From an uncultured Chloroflexales bacterium (GTDB lineage: Bacteria; Chloroflexota; Chloroflexia; Chloroflexales; Chloroflexaceae): a stretch of DNA of 64,000 nt. The number at the start of each line of letters is the position of its first letter. Positions within the stretch are counted from its first letter, which is position 1. Location of the stretch: contig CAKZSI010000074.1 of assembly GCA_937918935.1 (NCBI GenBank), positions 1 through 64,000 on the forward strand, given 5' to 3'. Of this stretch, positions 51,635 to 61,801 are shown in pieces. Both the position numbers and the translations under genes were made by a program. The notes under the pieces are model-generated. The model did no database searches. It worked only from the letters and a program-made list of their open reading frames with translations, and was not told the origin of the DNA.

Positions 51635-53059
51635 TCAAATGCCCTTGCCGTTACCATTGGGCAGGCTGATCGGCACGTAACTCGGTCCCTCGACGCCCCG
51701 CTCCACCAGCGTGTTGCTGACGATGGAACTGGCCCGCCGTTCGAAGATCAGGTTGGTGATCTCGTCAACCAGCGCAGTCGAGCCGTTGTAGCCGACGATA
51801 CTGCGGCGATGGTAGCCGAAGCGATCCTCCACCGGGAACCCGACTCGCAGCAGGGGGATGCCTTCCGCGTCGGCGATGAACTTGCCCTTCGAGTGGCCGA
51901 TCAGCAGGTCCACCGGATGGGCCTTGATCCGCTTGTGCAGTTCGTGCAGATCGCCCTTGAGGATGATCTCGCTCTCGACGCCCAGTTCCTCGGTGAGTTC
52001 GACCATGTGCTCGGCCCAGGGCATGGTGTCGGCAGCGGTCAGGACGTAGGCCGGCGTCATACCCATCTCGGCTACCAGCCCCACCAGACCCTCCAGCAGA
52101 TCGGGGTCGCCGTAGAGCGCCACCCGCAGCCCGGTGGTGAACATGTGCGTGTCTACCAGGGCGTCGAGGAGCCGGGCGCGTTCTACCTGCAAGGCTTCGG
52201 GAATAACGTGGTCGGTGATCTCTACCAGCGTGTCCACGAAGGCGTCGGTGTTGGCCAGGCCGATGGGCATGGTCAGCACGTGTGCCGGAACGCCATAGCG
52301 GCGCTCGTAGATGCGGGCCGCTTCGCCGCCGATGTAGCGTTGCAGGGCGATCGTTGCCAGCGATTTGGAGGAACTGCGCAGTTCCTCGACCGTAGTGCCC
52401 CCACGGGCGAAGTGTGGGCGCGGTTCGTAGTAGCCGCCATCGAGGGTCTCCGAGTAGTCAGTGATCCACAGACCGTGCAGCCCCATCTCGCGCAGGATGT
52501 GCTTCAGTTCGCAGATGTCGCCCGGGTTGACCCAGCCGGGGATCATATTGATCTTGCCGTTGGTCTCGCCCTTCTTCTTGCGCCGGTCGGGCAGGTTGTT
52601 GGCGATTTCCTTGAGGAAGTTGTCGAAGCCCGTGGTATGGTTGCCGATATAGGACGGGGTCTTAACCGGGAGGATGGGGATGGTCACCTCGGGATGCTGC
52701 TCGAGAAACTCGTCAATGATCCCTGGAATATCATCGCCGATCGTCTCAGAGAGGCAGGTTGAGCAGACCATAATCATCGTGGGATGGTAGCGCTCCCAGA
52801 TGTTCTTGAGCGCGGCCAGCAGGTTGCTCTTGCCGCCATAGACGGTAGTCTTTTCGGTGAGCGAGCTGGTGGCCACCTCGACCGGTTCGCGGAAGTGGCG
52901 GGCCATCTGATGGCGCGGGTAGGTGGCGCAGCCCTGTGAGCCATGGTTGATGGTAATCGCCCCGTGGATGCCGTAATTGGCCAGCATCGCCCCGATCGGC
53001 GCGCACGAGCGCGTCGGATTAATGGCGACTGCCCGGTCCTGTGTCGTTATCACGCTCAT
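51635..53059 (-). CDS. nifK: Nitrogenase MoFe-type protein beta subunit
   Basis: 474-aa beta subunit. P-cluster cysteines are in place: C19 (RSCAPIGAM), C44 (HGSQGCATYPRH) and C102 (CSTCLSETIGDD), with the Ser of TPSYIGNHTTGFDN. It lacks the N-terminal extension of classical NifK (A. vinelandii NifK is about 523 aa), as do VnfK and AnfK. The start codon follows the nifD stop directly (TAAATG), so D and K are translated together. It pairs with NifD as the alpha2beta2 catalytic component. Confidence 0.95.
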   Translation of the reverse strand: MSVITTQDRAVAINPTRSCAPIGAMLANYGIHGAITINHGSQGCATYPRHQMARHFREPVEVATSSLTEKTTVYGGKSNLLAALKNIWERYHPTMIMVCSTCLSETIGDDIPGIIDEFLEQHPEVTIPILPVKTPSYIGNHTTGFDNFLKEIANNLPDRRKKKGETNGKINMIPGWVNPGDICELKHILREMGLHGLWITDYSETLDGGYYEPRPHFARGGTTVEELRSSSKSLATIALQRYIGGEAARIYERRYGVPAHVLTMPIGLANTDAFVDTLVEITDHVIPEALQVERARLLDALVDTHMFTTGLRVALYGDPDLLEGLVGLVAEMGMTPAYVLTAADTMPWAEHMVELTEELGVESEIILKGDLHELHKRIKAHPVDLLIGHSKGKFIADAEGIPLLRVGFPVEDRFGYHRRSIVGYNGSTALVDEITNLIFERRASSIVSNTLVERGVEGPSYVPISLPNGNGKGI

Positions 53060-54487
53060 TTATTCGACCTCCTCGAACCCGTGGCTCGTGTGGTGCGCTA
53101 CCGGCGCGGGCCGGGCGCGGCTTCGCAGGGTCTTCCAGATGGGGGCGTGCAGGGCCTTGTCAATGTCGCGGGCAAAGTTGACCATGCCGACAAAGCCGGC
53201 ATACGGACCGGTGTCGTAGGTGTGGCCGTTGACGAACGGCACGCCCATCTTGTAAGCTACGTACTTCTCCTTATTGCCCGAGATGAACAGGTCAGGGCGC
53301 CGCTCGCGCAAGATCTCCTCGATCTCCGGCCCGTTCGGGTTGTCTACCACCAGGGCGCCTTCTTTGAGCTGGCGGAAGATCTTCTGGTAGTCGTCGTCGT
53401 GGCCGAAGGTGGTGGCGGCGGTCATGGTTTCCATGCCCAGCTCGCGCAGCAGTTCGATCCAGTGCCATACCCGCGGCCCGCCCTGGTAGATGAAGACCGT
53501 CTTGCCCTGCAGACGCTGGCGGTAATAATCCAGTCCGGGTTGGATGCGCGCCAGTTCGCGCTCGATCACTTCCTCGGCCTGCGCTTCGAGGCCGAAGAAG
53601 GCCGCGGTGTCGCGCAGGGCCTGCGACATGTTCTTAATGCCCCACAGGGTGACATTAATGTAGGGTGTGCCGTACTTATCGCGCATCATGTCGGCGATAT
53701 AGGTCGCTGAGCGCTGGCAGTGGACGACGTTGAGCGGGGCCTTGTGCATGATCTTCAGCTCATCCACCGAGACGTTGCCGGTGAAGCGGGTGAGGATCTT
53801 GAGGCCGACCGCCTCGAAGAGGTACTCAAAGGTGCGCAGGTCGTTCTTGATGTTGTAGTCGCCGATGATGTTGATTGACCGGCTGAAGTCGCCCTCCGGC
53901 TCGACCGAGCCGACGAGCTGGCGGAAGATCGTCTCGTTGCCAACGTGGTGGCCCATAGACTGGCTGACGCCGCGGAAGCCTTCGCACTCGAAGAAGACTA
54001 CCGGCTTGCCGATGAGTTCCTCAGCCTGTTTGGCTACATCGCGGCCATCGTCGCCGATCAGCGCCGTTGAGCAGGTGTTGTAGATGAAGACGGCCCTGGC
54101 GTCGGGGAACTCACGGCTGGCCTCGATGATGCACTGGAGCAGCTTCTTTTCGCCGCCGAAGACGATGTTGGTCTCGTTCATATCGGAGACGAAGGTGTAC
54201 TTGATGTGGAAATCGCTATCGGCGAGGTGTGGCCGGTAGCCCCAGGAGAAGAACGCGCAGCCGATGGGGCCGTGGGTGAGCTGGATGGCGTCTTTGACCG
54301 GGCCGCCGACCACGCCGCGGCAGCCAGCGTAGGTGCAGCCGCGCTCGGTCATGTCACCGGGAGTGGTGGGAACGTTGCTGGCGATGAAACAGCCTGATCC
54401 GTCGCCACGCTGGCACCCTCCGTCCGGTCCCTTGAGAGCGATGTGGATCGCTCGTTCAGGGAGGTTCTGATTGCACGTGAACTTCAT
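53060..54487 (-). CDS. nifD: Nitrogenase catalytic protein alpha subunit
   Basis: 475-aa alpha subunit. P-cluster ligands: C51 (RGCTYAGCRG), C77 (HGPIGCAFFS), C139 (YNTCSTALIGDD). Cofactor ligands: C257 (VVHCQRSATYIADM) and H422 (VNGHTYDTGPYAGF). Q176 and H180 of SQSMGHH (homocitrate/substrate side) are kept. The stretch GGPRVWHWIELL, the pattern FVNGHxYxxGPYxGFxGxVNxARD and the length are closer to VnfD/AnfD than to classical NifD. The start overlaps the nifB stop by four bases. No delta-subunit gene is present. Confidence 0.95.
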   Translation of the reverse strand: MKFTCNQNLPERAIHIALKGPDGGCQRGDGSGCFIASNVPTTPGDMTERGCTYAGCRGVVGGPVKDAIQLTHGPIGCAFFSWGYRPHLADSDFHIKYTFVSDMNETNIVFGGEKKLLQCIIEASREFPDARAVFIYNTCSTALIGDDGRDVAKQAEELIGKPVVFFECEGFRGVSQSMGHHVGNETIFRQLVGSVEPEGDFSRSINIIGDYNIKNDLRTFEYLFEAVGLKILTRFTGNVSVDELKIMHKAPLNVVHCQRSATYIADMMRDKYGTPYINVTLWGIKNMSQALRDTAAFFGLEAQAEEVIERELARIQPGLDYYRQRLQGKTVFIYQGGPRVWHWIELLRELGMETMTAATTFGHDDDYQKIFRQLKEGALVVDNPNGPEIEEILRERRPDLFISGNKEKYVAYKMGVPFVNGHTYDTGPYAGFVGMVNFARDIDKALHAPIWKTLRSRARPAPVAHHTSHGFEEVE

Positions 54488-55395
54488 ACGGCTTCTCCTT
54501 TGCGAGCCAGGAACCTGGGGATGCAGACGCGTTCACTCGGGCCACAGCCTTCCTCACCGGGGACGCCGATGGCGTCGGCGCGGCAGCGGGTGCAGTTGCG
54601 GAACTGATCAATGATTGACGCGCATGCGTTGCGAACCTGGTTGACCTGCTCAAGGGTTGGTTCAGGTAGATGGGCGAACTTCGCCAGGGGCAGCATCGGA
54701 ATGATGTTCATGATGTAGGCGCCGTTGTCTTTGACGGCACGGGCGATGGCGGGCATATGCTGGTCGTTGACGCCGGGGATCAGCACCGAGTTGACCTTGA
54801 CGACCATACCCCGCCATGCCGCCTCGCGTAGCCCTTCCATCTGGTTGTGGTGCAGCAGTTCAAAGGCGGCGCGGCCCCGGTAGGTTTTGCCCTTGTAACG
54901 CACGTACTCGTAGATCTGCTCGCCGATCGCCGGATCCACAGCATTGATGGTGATGGTGAGGGTGGTGATCCCGGCGCGCTCGATGGCGTCAATGCGATCG
55001 GGCAGCAGCAGGCCGTTGGTCGAGAGGCAGCGGATGAGCTGCGGAAACTCGTCGCGAGCGCGCTCGAAGGTGGCGAGGGTGGTCTCGTTGGCCAGGGCGT
55101 CGCCGGGGCCGGCCACGCCGAGCACCTTCAGGCGCGCGTCGCTGGCGATCGCCGCACGCACCGTGTCGAGGGCCTCGTCGGGCGAGATCACACGCATGGT
55201 GACGCCGGGGCGATTCTCGTTGGGGCAGGCGTACTTGCGAATGCAGTAGTTGCACTTGATATTGCAGCGCGGCGCCACCGGCACGTGGATGCGCCCGAAG
55301 CGAAAGTGGGCCGCGCGGCTGTAGCAGGGGTGGGTGTCGAGATCCACTCTGGGAACGCAACTACCGGCACAGCCTGCAGTGGGCTGAGTGTTCAT
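54484..55395 (-). CDS. nifB: Nitrogenase cofactor biosynthesis protein NifB (radical SAM only)
   Basis: 303-aa radical SAM enzyme with the CxxxCxxC cluster APRCNIKCNYC (C44, C48, C51), upstream HPCYSRAAH, then RKYACPNENRPGV, and a C-terminal FRNCTRCRADAIG Cys motif. NifB makes the NifB-co carbide cluster from two Fe4S4. There is no C-terminal NifX-like domain, so it is the short form. GGAGATC precedes ATG 55395. It lies between nifH and nifD, an order known from Roseiflexus. A family B hairpin lies between nifH and nifB. Confidence 0.95.
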   Translation of the reverse strand: MNTQPTAGCAGSCVPRVDLDTHPCYSRAAHFRFGRIHVPVAPRCNIKCNYCIRKYACPNENRPGVTMRVISPDEALDTVRAAIASDARLKVLGVAGPGDALANETTLATFERARDEFPQLIRCLSTNGLLLPDRIDAIERAGITTLTITINAVDPAIGEQIYEYVRYKGKTYRGRAAFELLHHNQMEGLREAAWRGMVVKVNSVLIPGVNDQHMPAIARAVKDNGAYIMNIIPMLPLAKFAHLPEPTLEQVNQVRNACASIIDQFRNCTRCRADAIGVPGEEGCGPSERVCIPRFLARKGEAV

Positions 55396-55457
55396 GATGA
55401 TCTCCAGATGACGTTTCTGGCGCCGTTCCTCTCACCAGTGGTCGAGGAAGAGGGTTC

Positions 55458-55480
55458 CTGGGAGGGCAAGGCCCTCCCAG
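55458..55480 (-). terminator. Hairpin family B between nifH and nifB
   Basis: CTGGGAGGGC-AAG-GCCCTCCCAG, 10 perfect pairs with a 3-base loop, 52 bases after the nifH stop on the transcribed strand. It could partly stop transcription or protect the nifH 3' end, giving more NifH than NifBDK. Confidence 0.65.
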
Positions 55481-55532
55481 ACCCTCACGCGCAAGGAACG
55501 TGCAGGATGCACAGCCGGCCTCCGGCTCGGCC

Positions 55533-56600
<1,068 letters not shown>

Positions 56601-57198
56601 TCAGGGCCTGCAGTGCACGTTGCCGTGCGTAGAGATGAGTCTGGCGCGAGTGCGACGGATGTACAACGTCGTCGCCCTGGCGCCATACGCGCCAGGCAGG
56701 GCCTGCCTGCCAGAAGCATGCCGCTCTGCGGGAAAAGGCAACGCTGATTGCTTACATCCTTGTTGCGCCGATCGCTCGGGGCCGGGGTGGTAGAGAACTG
56801 CGTTATTCTCTACCGTCGTTCACGCGGGATCTGGGGGTCGTTCGGTGACCTCTACGTTGTCGGTTCACGGCAATGCTACCGCAAGCGGAGGAGTGGGTGT
56901 GGGGCCTGCACGTACCCCAGACAGAAACCTCTGTTCTTTCGAGGGGCTCCGCCCCTCTGACCCTCCCCGTAGAGGAACCTGTCAAAGTAGAGTGACAGCC
57001 GCTCCGTTCCGTTTGTGACCGTTTGTGATCATTCCTGGTTGGATTTGCAGCGAATATACCATTTCTCGCTCGTCATCACAACCGATCAAGCGGGTTTTCC
57101 GGGTTGCATTTTCTTAACTCTGGTTTGATGCGTAGCCATGCCGGATAATTACACCTCAAAGACGAATAATTCGGGGATTACAGTGCCTTCTCCTGGTG

Positions 57199-57219
57199 AT
57201 TTGTATCTTTGGTACAAAT
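57199..57219 (+). promoter_or_regulatory. Operator-like inverted repeat upstream of malQ
   Basis: ATTTGTA-TCTTTGG-TACAAAT, perfect 7-bp arms in an AT-rich stretch, 41 bases before the malQ ATG. Confidence 0.5.
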
Positions 57220-57260
57220 GATAGACAGCGATTATCGTCATTTCTATCCATGAGGAGCGC

Positions 57261-58817
57261 ATGCGGTTTCCACGTTCCAGCGGCATTCTGCTGCACCCCA
57301 CCTCGTTGCCCGGTCCCTGGGGGATCGGCGATCTCGGCCCGGCTGCCTACGCGTTCGTGGATTTTCTGGCTGCCGCCGGTCAGAGCCTCTGGCAGATTCT
57401 GCCCCTGGGACCCACCGGCTACGGCGACTCGCCCTACCAGTGCTTCTCGGCCTTTGCCGGCAACCCGTTGCTGATCAGCCTTGACGCGCTCATCCAGCGC
57501 GGTCTGTTGAGCTACGACGAGGCGGCGGAGGCGGCCGCCGAACGTTACCTCTCCCTCGATGCGGTGCATTACGGCGAGGTGCTGGACGTCAAGCTCCCCC
57601 TGTTGCAGCGGGCCTTCGAGCGAGTGCGGGCAGGCGCCGCTCCCGACCTGGCCGAGGATTTTCGCGCCTTTCAGGCCGCGCAGGCCGGCTGGCTCCCCGA
57701 TTACGCCCTGTTTATGGCCCTGAAGAACGCCCACGCCGGCCAGGCGTGGAACACCTGGGAACCCCCGCTGCGTGACCGCCAGCCCGGGGCCCTGGCCCGC
57801 GCCCGCGAGGAGCACGCCGCGGCGATCGCCTTCCAGGAGTTCCTCCAGTTCCTCTTTTTCCATCAGTGGCGCCGCCTCAGGTCCTACGCTAACCAGCAGG
57901 GCATTGCCATTATCGGCGATGCGCCGATCTTCGTGGCCTATGACAGCGCCGATGTCTGGGCCAACCGCGAACTGTATTTTCTCGATGCCAGCGGCAATCC
58001 CACCGTCGTGGCCGGTGTGCCGCCCGACTACTTCAGCGCCACCGGGCAGCGCTGGGGCAATCCCCTCTACCGCTGGCGCGAGATGGCCCGAGATGGTTAT
58101 GGCTGGTGGGTCGCCCGCCTGCGCGCTATCTTCGACCAGGTTGACATCCTGCGCCTCGATCATTTCCGCGGCTTCGCCGCCTATTGGGAGGTGCCCGCAG
58201 AGGAGGAAACGGCGATCAACGGCCGCTGGGTGAAGGGTCCTGGCGCCGATCTCTTTACCCGGCTTGAAGCCGAGCTGGGCAGTTTGCCGATTATTGCCGA
58301 GGACCTGGGCCTGATTACCCCCGATGTCCATGCCCTGCGCGACCAGTTCGATTTCCCGGGCATGAAGGTGCTCCAGTTCGCCTTCGATACGCCTGAGAAT
58401 CCCTACCTGCCTCACAACCACGTGCCGAACTGCGTGGTCTATACCGGCACCCACGACAACAACACCAGCGTCGGCTGGTTCCAGGGCCTCTCCGAGGAAG
58501 AACGCGAGCGGGTGCGGGCCTACCTGGGCCGCGATGGCGCCGATATTGCCTGGGATCTGATACGTCTGGCACTGATGTCGGTGGCCGATCTGGTCGTGAT
58601 TCCCTTCCAGGATGTGCTGCGCCTCGGCGCCGAGGCGCGTATGAACACTCCCGGGCTCCTCGGCCAGAACTGGGCCTGGCGCTTCCGCGCCGAGGCGCTC
58701 AACGACGGTCTCGCCAGTGGTTTGCGCTTCCTGACCACCGTCTACGACCGTCTGCCTGCAGCGCTCAAGCCGGTGAAGGAGGAGGGGGAGCTGGAGTATC
58801 ATCCGGTGGAGGCGTAG
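57261..58817 (+). CDS. malQ: 4-alpha-glucanotransferase
   Basis: 518-aa GH77 enzyme: SSGILLHPTSLPGPWGIGDLG, PLGPTGYGDSPYQCFSAFAGNP, DAPIFVAYDSADVW, the nucleophile Asp in ILRLDHFRGF, acid/base IIAEDLG and YTGTHDNNTS. It disproportionates maltodextrins in glycogen/maltose metabolism. GAGGAGCGC precedes ATG 57261. Short form without the N-terminal extension of E. coli MalQ. Confidence 0.96.
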   Translation: MRFPRSSGILLHPTSLPGPWGIGDLGPAAYAFVDFLAAAGQSLWQILPLGPTGYGDSPYQCFSAFAGNPLLISLDALIQRGLLSYDEAAEAAAERYLSLDAVHYGEVLDVKLPLLQRAFERVRAGAAPDLAEDFRAFQAAQAGWLPDYALFMALKNAHAGQAWNTWEPPLRDRQPGALARAREEHAAAIAFQEFLQFLFFHQWRRLRSYANQQGIAIIGDAPIFVAYDSADVWANRELYFLDASGNPTVVAGVPPDYFSATGQRWGNPLYRWREMARDGYGWWVARLRAIFDQVDILRLDHFRGFAAYWEVPAEEETAINGRWVKGPGADLFTRLEAELGSLPIIAEDLGLITPDVHALRDQFDFPGMKVLQFAFDTPENPYLPHNHVPNCVVYTGTHDNNTSVGWFQGLSEEERERVRAYLGRDGADIAWDLIRLALMSVADLVVIPFQDVLRLGAEARMNTPGLLGQNWAWRFRAEALNDGLASGLRFLTTVYDRLPAALKPVKEEGELEYHPVEA

Positions 58818-58906
58818 AGGGGTGGCATCATGGAGGCGTAGATCAGGGTACGAATGAATATCCGCATCTCCACGCCTCCACACCACCTCCACATCTGTGC
58901 ATCCTC

Positions 58907-60085
58907 TCACCCCGGATAGATCCGCCCGTCTTCAATCCGCAGGCGAGTGATCGCCGCCAGGAAGGTAGGGGTGAAGTCGCTCAGGTCAGTGGCCGAGAGC
59001 AGGGTCTGCTGCTCGGGCTGGCGAATGGCCTCCAGCAGGTGGGCGCGGCGCGCAGCGTCGAGTTCGCTCAACACGTCGTCGAGGAGCAGCACCGGGGCTT
59101 CGCCGCTGCGCTGGCGCATGAGCCTCGCCTCGCCGAGTTTGAGCGTCAGCGTGACGCTGCGTTGCTGGCCCCGTGAGCCGTAGCGCCCCAGGTTCACCGT
59201 GCCGACGGTGAAGGCCAGGTCGTCGCGGTGCGGGCCGACCAGGGTTTGCCCACGGGCCAGTTCGTCGGGGCGCGCCGCGCGGAGGGCTTCGCCGAGGCGG
59301 GTCGCCAGGGCGCCGCTGTCGTGGGCCGCCTCCAGGTCGAAGCCTGGCAGATAGGCGATGGTCAGTGGCGCGTCGCCTCCGCTGATGGCCCGGAACAGCG
59401 GCCCGACAATGGCGTTGAGATCCCGCACCGCCCGCAGCCGTTCCGCCAGCAGGTAGCCCCCCGCGGCCGCGAGCTCCTCGTCCCAGTAGGCCAGTTCTTC
59501 GTCTACGGCGCGCGGTGGGCGGCGGCGTTCACGCCAGGCGCGCAGCAGGCTGTTGCGCTGCTGGAGGAGTTTCTGGTAGTGGGCCAGGGTGCGGACGTAG
59601 CGGGGGTCGAGTTGCGAGAGGGTGATATCCAGGTAGCGACGCCGCTCGGCCGGAGGCCCATCGGCGAGGGTCAGGTCGGGGGGGGTGAACAGCACGACCC
59701 GCAACTGCCCCACCAGGTCGAGCGCGCGGACCAGGCGCCGGTCAATGCGCATGATCTTCGTCGAGGCGGCGCTGAGCTGGCCGCCCTCGTCGGCGCGACG
59801 CTGCACAATCACCTCCAGGCGCACCCGGCCGGCCCGGCGCTGCACCTCGGCCGCCACCCGCGCGAAGGGTGGCACACCCGCCTCGCCCACCGCGTCCCAG
59901 CGCACCAGGTCGCGGTCGGCGCTGACGCGTGGCGAGCGGGTGGTGGCGAGGAAGTAGAGGGCTTCGAGGAGACTGGTCTTTCCAGCGGCATTGGGGCCGT
60001 AGAGCAGGGTGATGCCCGGGTCGAGGCGCAGATCGAGGCGCTGATAGTTGCGAAAGTCGCGCAGGCTGAGCTGGGAGACGTGCAT
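58907..60085 (-). CDS. recF: DNA replication and repair protein RecF
   Basis: 392-aa SMC-like ATPase: [19 protein letters not shown] start, Walker [15 protein letters not shown], signature region [17 protein letters not shown] and Walker [17 protein letters not shown]. RecF with RecO/RecR loads RecA at gaps. ATG 60085 is chosen on family N-termini; 13 further codons are open upstream. It is not next to dnaN/gyrB here. Its stop is 89 bases from the convergent malQ stop. Confidence 0.95.
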   Translation of the reverse strand: MHVSQLSLRDFRNYQRLDLRLDPGITLLYGPNAAGKTSLLEALYFLATTRSPRVSADRDLVRWDAVGEAGVPPFARVAAEVQRRAGRVRLEVIVQRRADEGGQLSAASTKIMRIDRRLVRALDLVGQLRVVLFTPPDLTLADGPPAERRRYLDITLSQLDPRYVRTLAHYQKLLQQRNSLLRAWRERRRPPRAVDEELAYWDEELAAAGGYLLAERLRAVRDLNAIVGPLFRAISGGDAPLTIAYLPGFDLEAAHDSGALATRLGEALRAARPDELARGQTLVGPHRDDLAFTVGTVNLGRYGSRGQQRSVTLTLKLGEARLMRQRSGEAPVLLLDDVLSELDAARRAHLLEAIRQPEQQTLLSATDLSDFTPTFLAAITRLRIEDGRIYPG

Positions 60086-60133
60086 GCATTGTCCGGGTCG
60101 TGGGTACAACCCGGAGGGTTGCACCCACGCCGT

Positions 60134-61168
60134 TTATCTGCTCAACTCCAGCTTGCGCAGATCGGCCAGGGTAGCGCAGCCCGAGCAGAACATTGCGACG
60201 CGCAGTTCGCGGATGAAGGCCGTAAGGCCCTCGACCACGGCCTCGGCCCCGCGCTCGTCAATGGCGCTGGCGAGGGCCGGTTTCGCCGTTCCGGCGAGAT
60301 CGGCGCCGAGAGCGATGGCCTTGGCCACATCAACCCCGCTCCGCACGCCGCCCGAGCCGATAATGGTCACATCGGGAAGTGCGGCGCGCACGGCGCGAAT
60401 GCACTCGGTGGTGGGGAGGCCCCAATCGGCGAAAGCCCCCGCGACGCGGCGGCCCTGCTCATCGGGTTGGCGGTAGCGTTCCACCTCGCTCCAACTCGTG
60501 CCGCCCGCGCCGGCCACATCAATGATGCGCACACCGCAGGCATAGAGCCGTTGCGCGTCGTGGGCGCCGATGCCATTACCTACCTCTTTGACCACCACCG
60601 GCACCTCCAGGTTGCGGCAGAGGTGCTCGATCTTGTGCAGCAGACCCTTGAAGTTGGTATTACCCTCGGGTTGCACGGCCTCTTGCAGCGGGTTAAGGTG
60701 GAGGATCAGTGCGTCGGCCTCGATCATCTCCACCGCGCGGCGACACTGGTCCACTCCAAAGCCGTAGTTCAACTGCACGGCGCCGAGGTTGGCCAGCAGC
60801 GGGATGCGCGGCGCCACCCGGCGCACCTGGTAGGTCGGCGCGAGGCGCGCGTCAACCACTGCCGCGCGCTGCGAGCCGACCCCCATCGGCAATCCCAGGA
60901 GTTCAGCGGCCTCGGCCAGTGCCAGATTAATGCGCTCGGCCACGCTGGCGCCGCCGGTCATCGAGCTGATCAGCAAGGGGGCGCTGATCAGCTTGCCCAG
61001 AAAGGTCGTGCGGGTGTCGATCTCGGCCAGATCGAGTTCAGGAAGCGCGGCGTGCGGAAGGCGGTAGGCGCTAAAGCCGGTGCTTACTCCCTTGGCGGCC
61101 ACATCCTCACCCAGGACGATGCGAATATGATCGATCTTGCGCCCCTCGGTCTGTCCTGAGTCGGGCAT
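60134..61168 (-). CDS. fni: Isopentenyl-diphosphate delta-isomerase, type 2
   Basis: 344-aa FMN-dependent isomerase: [75 protein letters not shown] and [20 protein letters not shown]. It interconverts IPP and DMAPP for carotenoid, quinone and bacteriochlorophyll tails. ATG 61168 follows AAGGAG at good distance; six further codons are open. It is transcribed from a strong promoter at 61213-61241. Type 2 is expected outside Proteobacteria-like clades. Confidence 0.95.
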   Translation of the reverse strand: MPDSGQTEGRKIDHIRIVLGEDVAAKGVSTGFSAYRLPHAALPELDLAEIDTRTTFLGKLISAPLLISSMTGGASVAERINLALAEAAELLGLPMGVGSQRAAVVDARLAPTYQVRRVAPRIPLLANLGAVQLNYGFGVDQCRRAVEMIEADALILHLNPLQEAVQPEGNTNFKGLLHKIEHLCRNLEVPVVVKEVGNGIGAHDAQRLYACGVRIIDVAGAGGTSWSEVERYRQPDEQGRRVAGAFADWGLPTTECIRAVRAALPDVTIIGSGGVRSGVDVAKAIALGADLAGTAKPALASAIDERGAEAVVEGLTAFIRELRVAMFCSGCATLADLRKLELSR

Positions 61169-61212
61169 GGTACGCTCCTTGTTCAAACGGCTTTCTGACG
61201 CCTTGTGTTCGG

Positions 61213-61241
61213 ATCATACCAGTAACCGCAGGGGCCGTCAA
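61213..61241 (-). promoter_or_regulatory. fni promoter
   Basis: TTGACG (61241-61236), 17-base spacer, TATGAT (61218-61213) on the minus strand; near consensus. The leader would be about 38 bases. Confidence 0.75.
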
Positions 61242-61329
61242 ACCTGGGGGAGTGTGCCGATACGAATTGGAAAGGGGGGGGGTCAGAGGGGTTTCTGCCT
61301 TCCGAAAACCTTCCTGCGGGGGCGCAGAC

Positions 61330-61355
61330 CCCCGGCCGAGACGAAGTTTCGTTGT
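61330..61355 (+). repeat. 26-bp repeat C, copy 2
   Basis: CCCCGGCCGAGACGAAGTTT then CGTTGT; 25 of 26 positions match the complement of 13380-13405. Confidence 0.75.
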
Positions 61356-61484
61356 CGGAACAGGGCTCGCGCAAAGTACCCGGAGCATGGTCCAGACCAC
61401 CGCAAACACAACATCGTGGGAGGAGGGCTTTGCTCACGCCCTGAGTATGCTACAATCGGCGGAGGAGCGCCGGGCAGGGGCGCT

Positions 61485-61502
61485 GAGAAGCCTGGTTTCC
61501 CC
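61485..61502. repeat. Dispersed palindrome A, copy 13
   Basis: GAGAAGCCTGGTTTCCCC, a decayed copy just upstream of the HMA-fold gene. Confidence 0.6.
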
Positions 61503-61528
61503 GCTGTTTCAAGGAAGGGAAGATCGCA

Positions 61529-61741
61529 TTGATCCTCGAAATCCTGCGGGTCGAGCGCATGCGCACACGCCGTGACCGCTGGGCGCTGGCGGCGGCGGTG
61601 GAGGCGGTGCCGGGCGTGCGCCGGGTGCTGGCCAACCAGGCCGACCGAACCCTCCGCGTTGAGCGGGAAGACGACTCGAGCCTGGCGGCGATCATTGAGG
61701 CCATTAATGCCGCGGGTTACGATGTGGCGGTGCTGGCGTAG
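61529..61741 (+). CDS. Small HMA-fold-like protein without CxxC
   Basis: 70-aa protein probably starting at TTG 61529, with GGAAGGGAAG upstream. The pattern AVEAVPGVRRVLANQADRTL followed by AAIIEAINAAGYDVAVL matches the beta-alpha-beta-beta-alpha-beta fold of heavy-metal-associated domains, but the metal-binding CxxC after the first strand is absent (RMRTRRDR instead). It may bind a protein or peptide rather than copper. Faces the alpha/beta hydrolase gene. Confidence 0.6.
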   Translation: MILEILRVERMRTRRDRWALAAAVEAVPGVRRVLANQADRTLRVEREDDSSLAAIIEAINAAGYDVAVLA

Positions 61742-61801
61742 TCGGGCCGAAGCGTTGGCGCAGCCGCTGCTCTGGCCCGACTGCGCCGCGATCATCGCGT
61801 C

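Larger units (their letters stand above)
61169..61528. other. Intergenic region fni to HMA-fold gene
   Basis: 360 bases with the fni promoter, 26-bp repeat C (61330-61355), a TACAAT box at 61451-61456 that may serve the + strand gene, and palindrome A copy 13 (61485-61502). Confidence 0.55.

Noticed and set aside
51635-54487. NifD/NifK as BchN/BchB or another chlorophyll-type reductase
   Set aside because: The cofactor ligands C257 and H422 in NifD and the P-cluster cysteines in both subunits are present, and nifB is in the operon; BchN/BchB lack the cofactor ligands.
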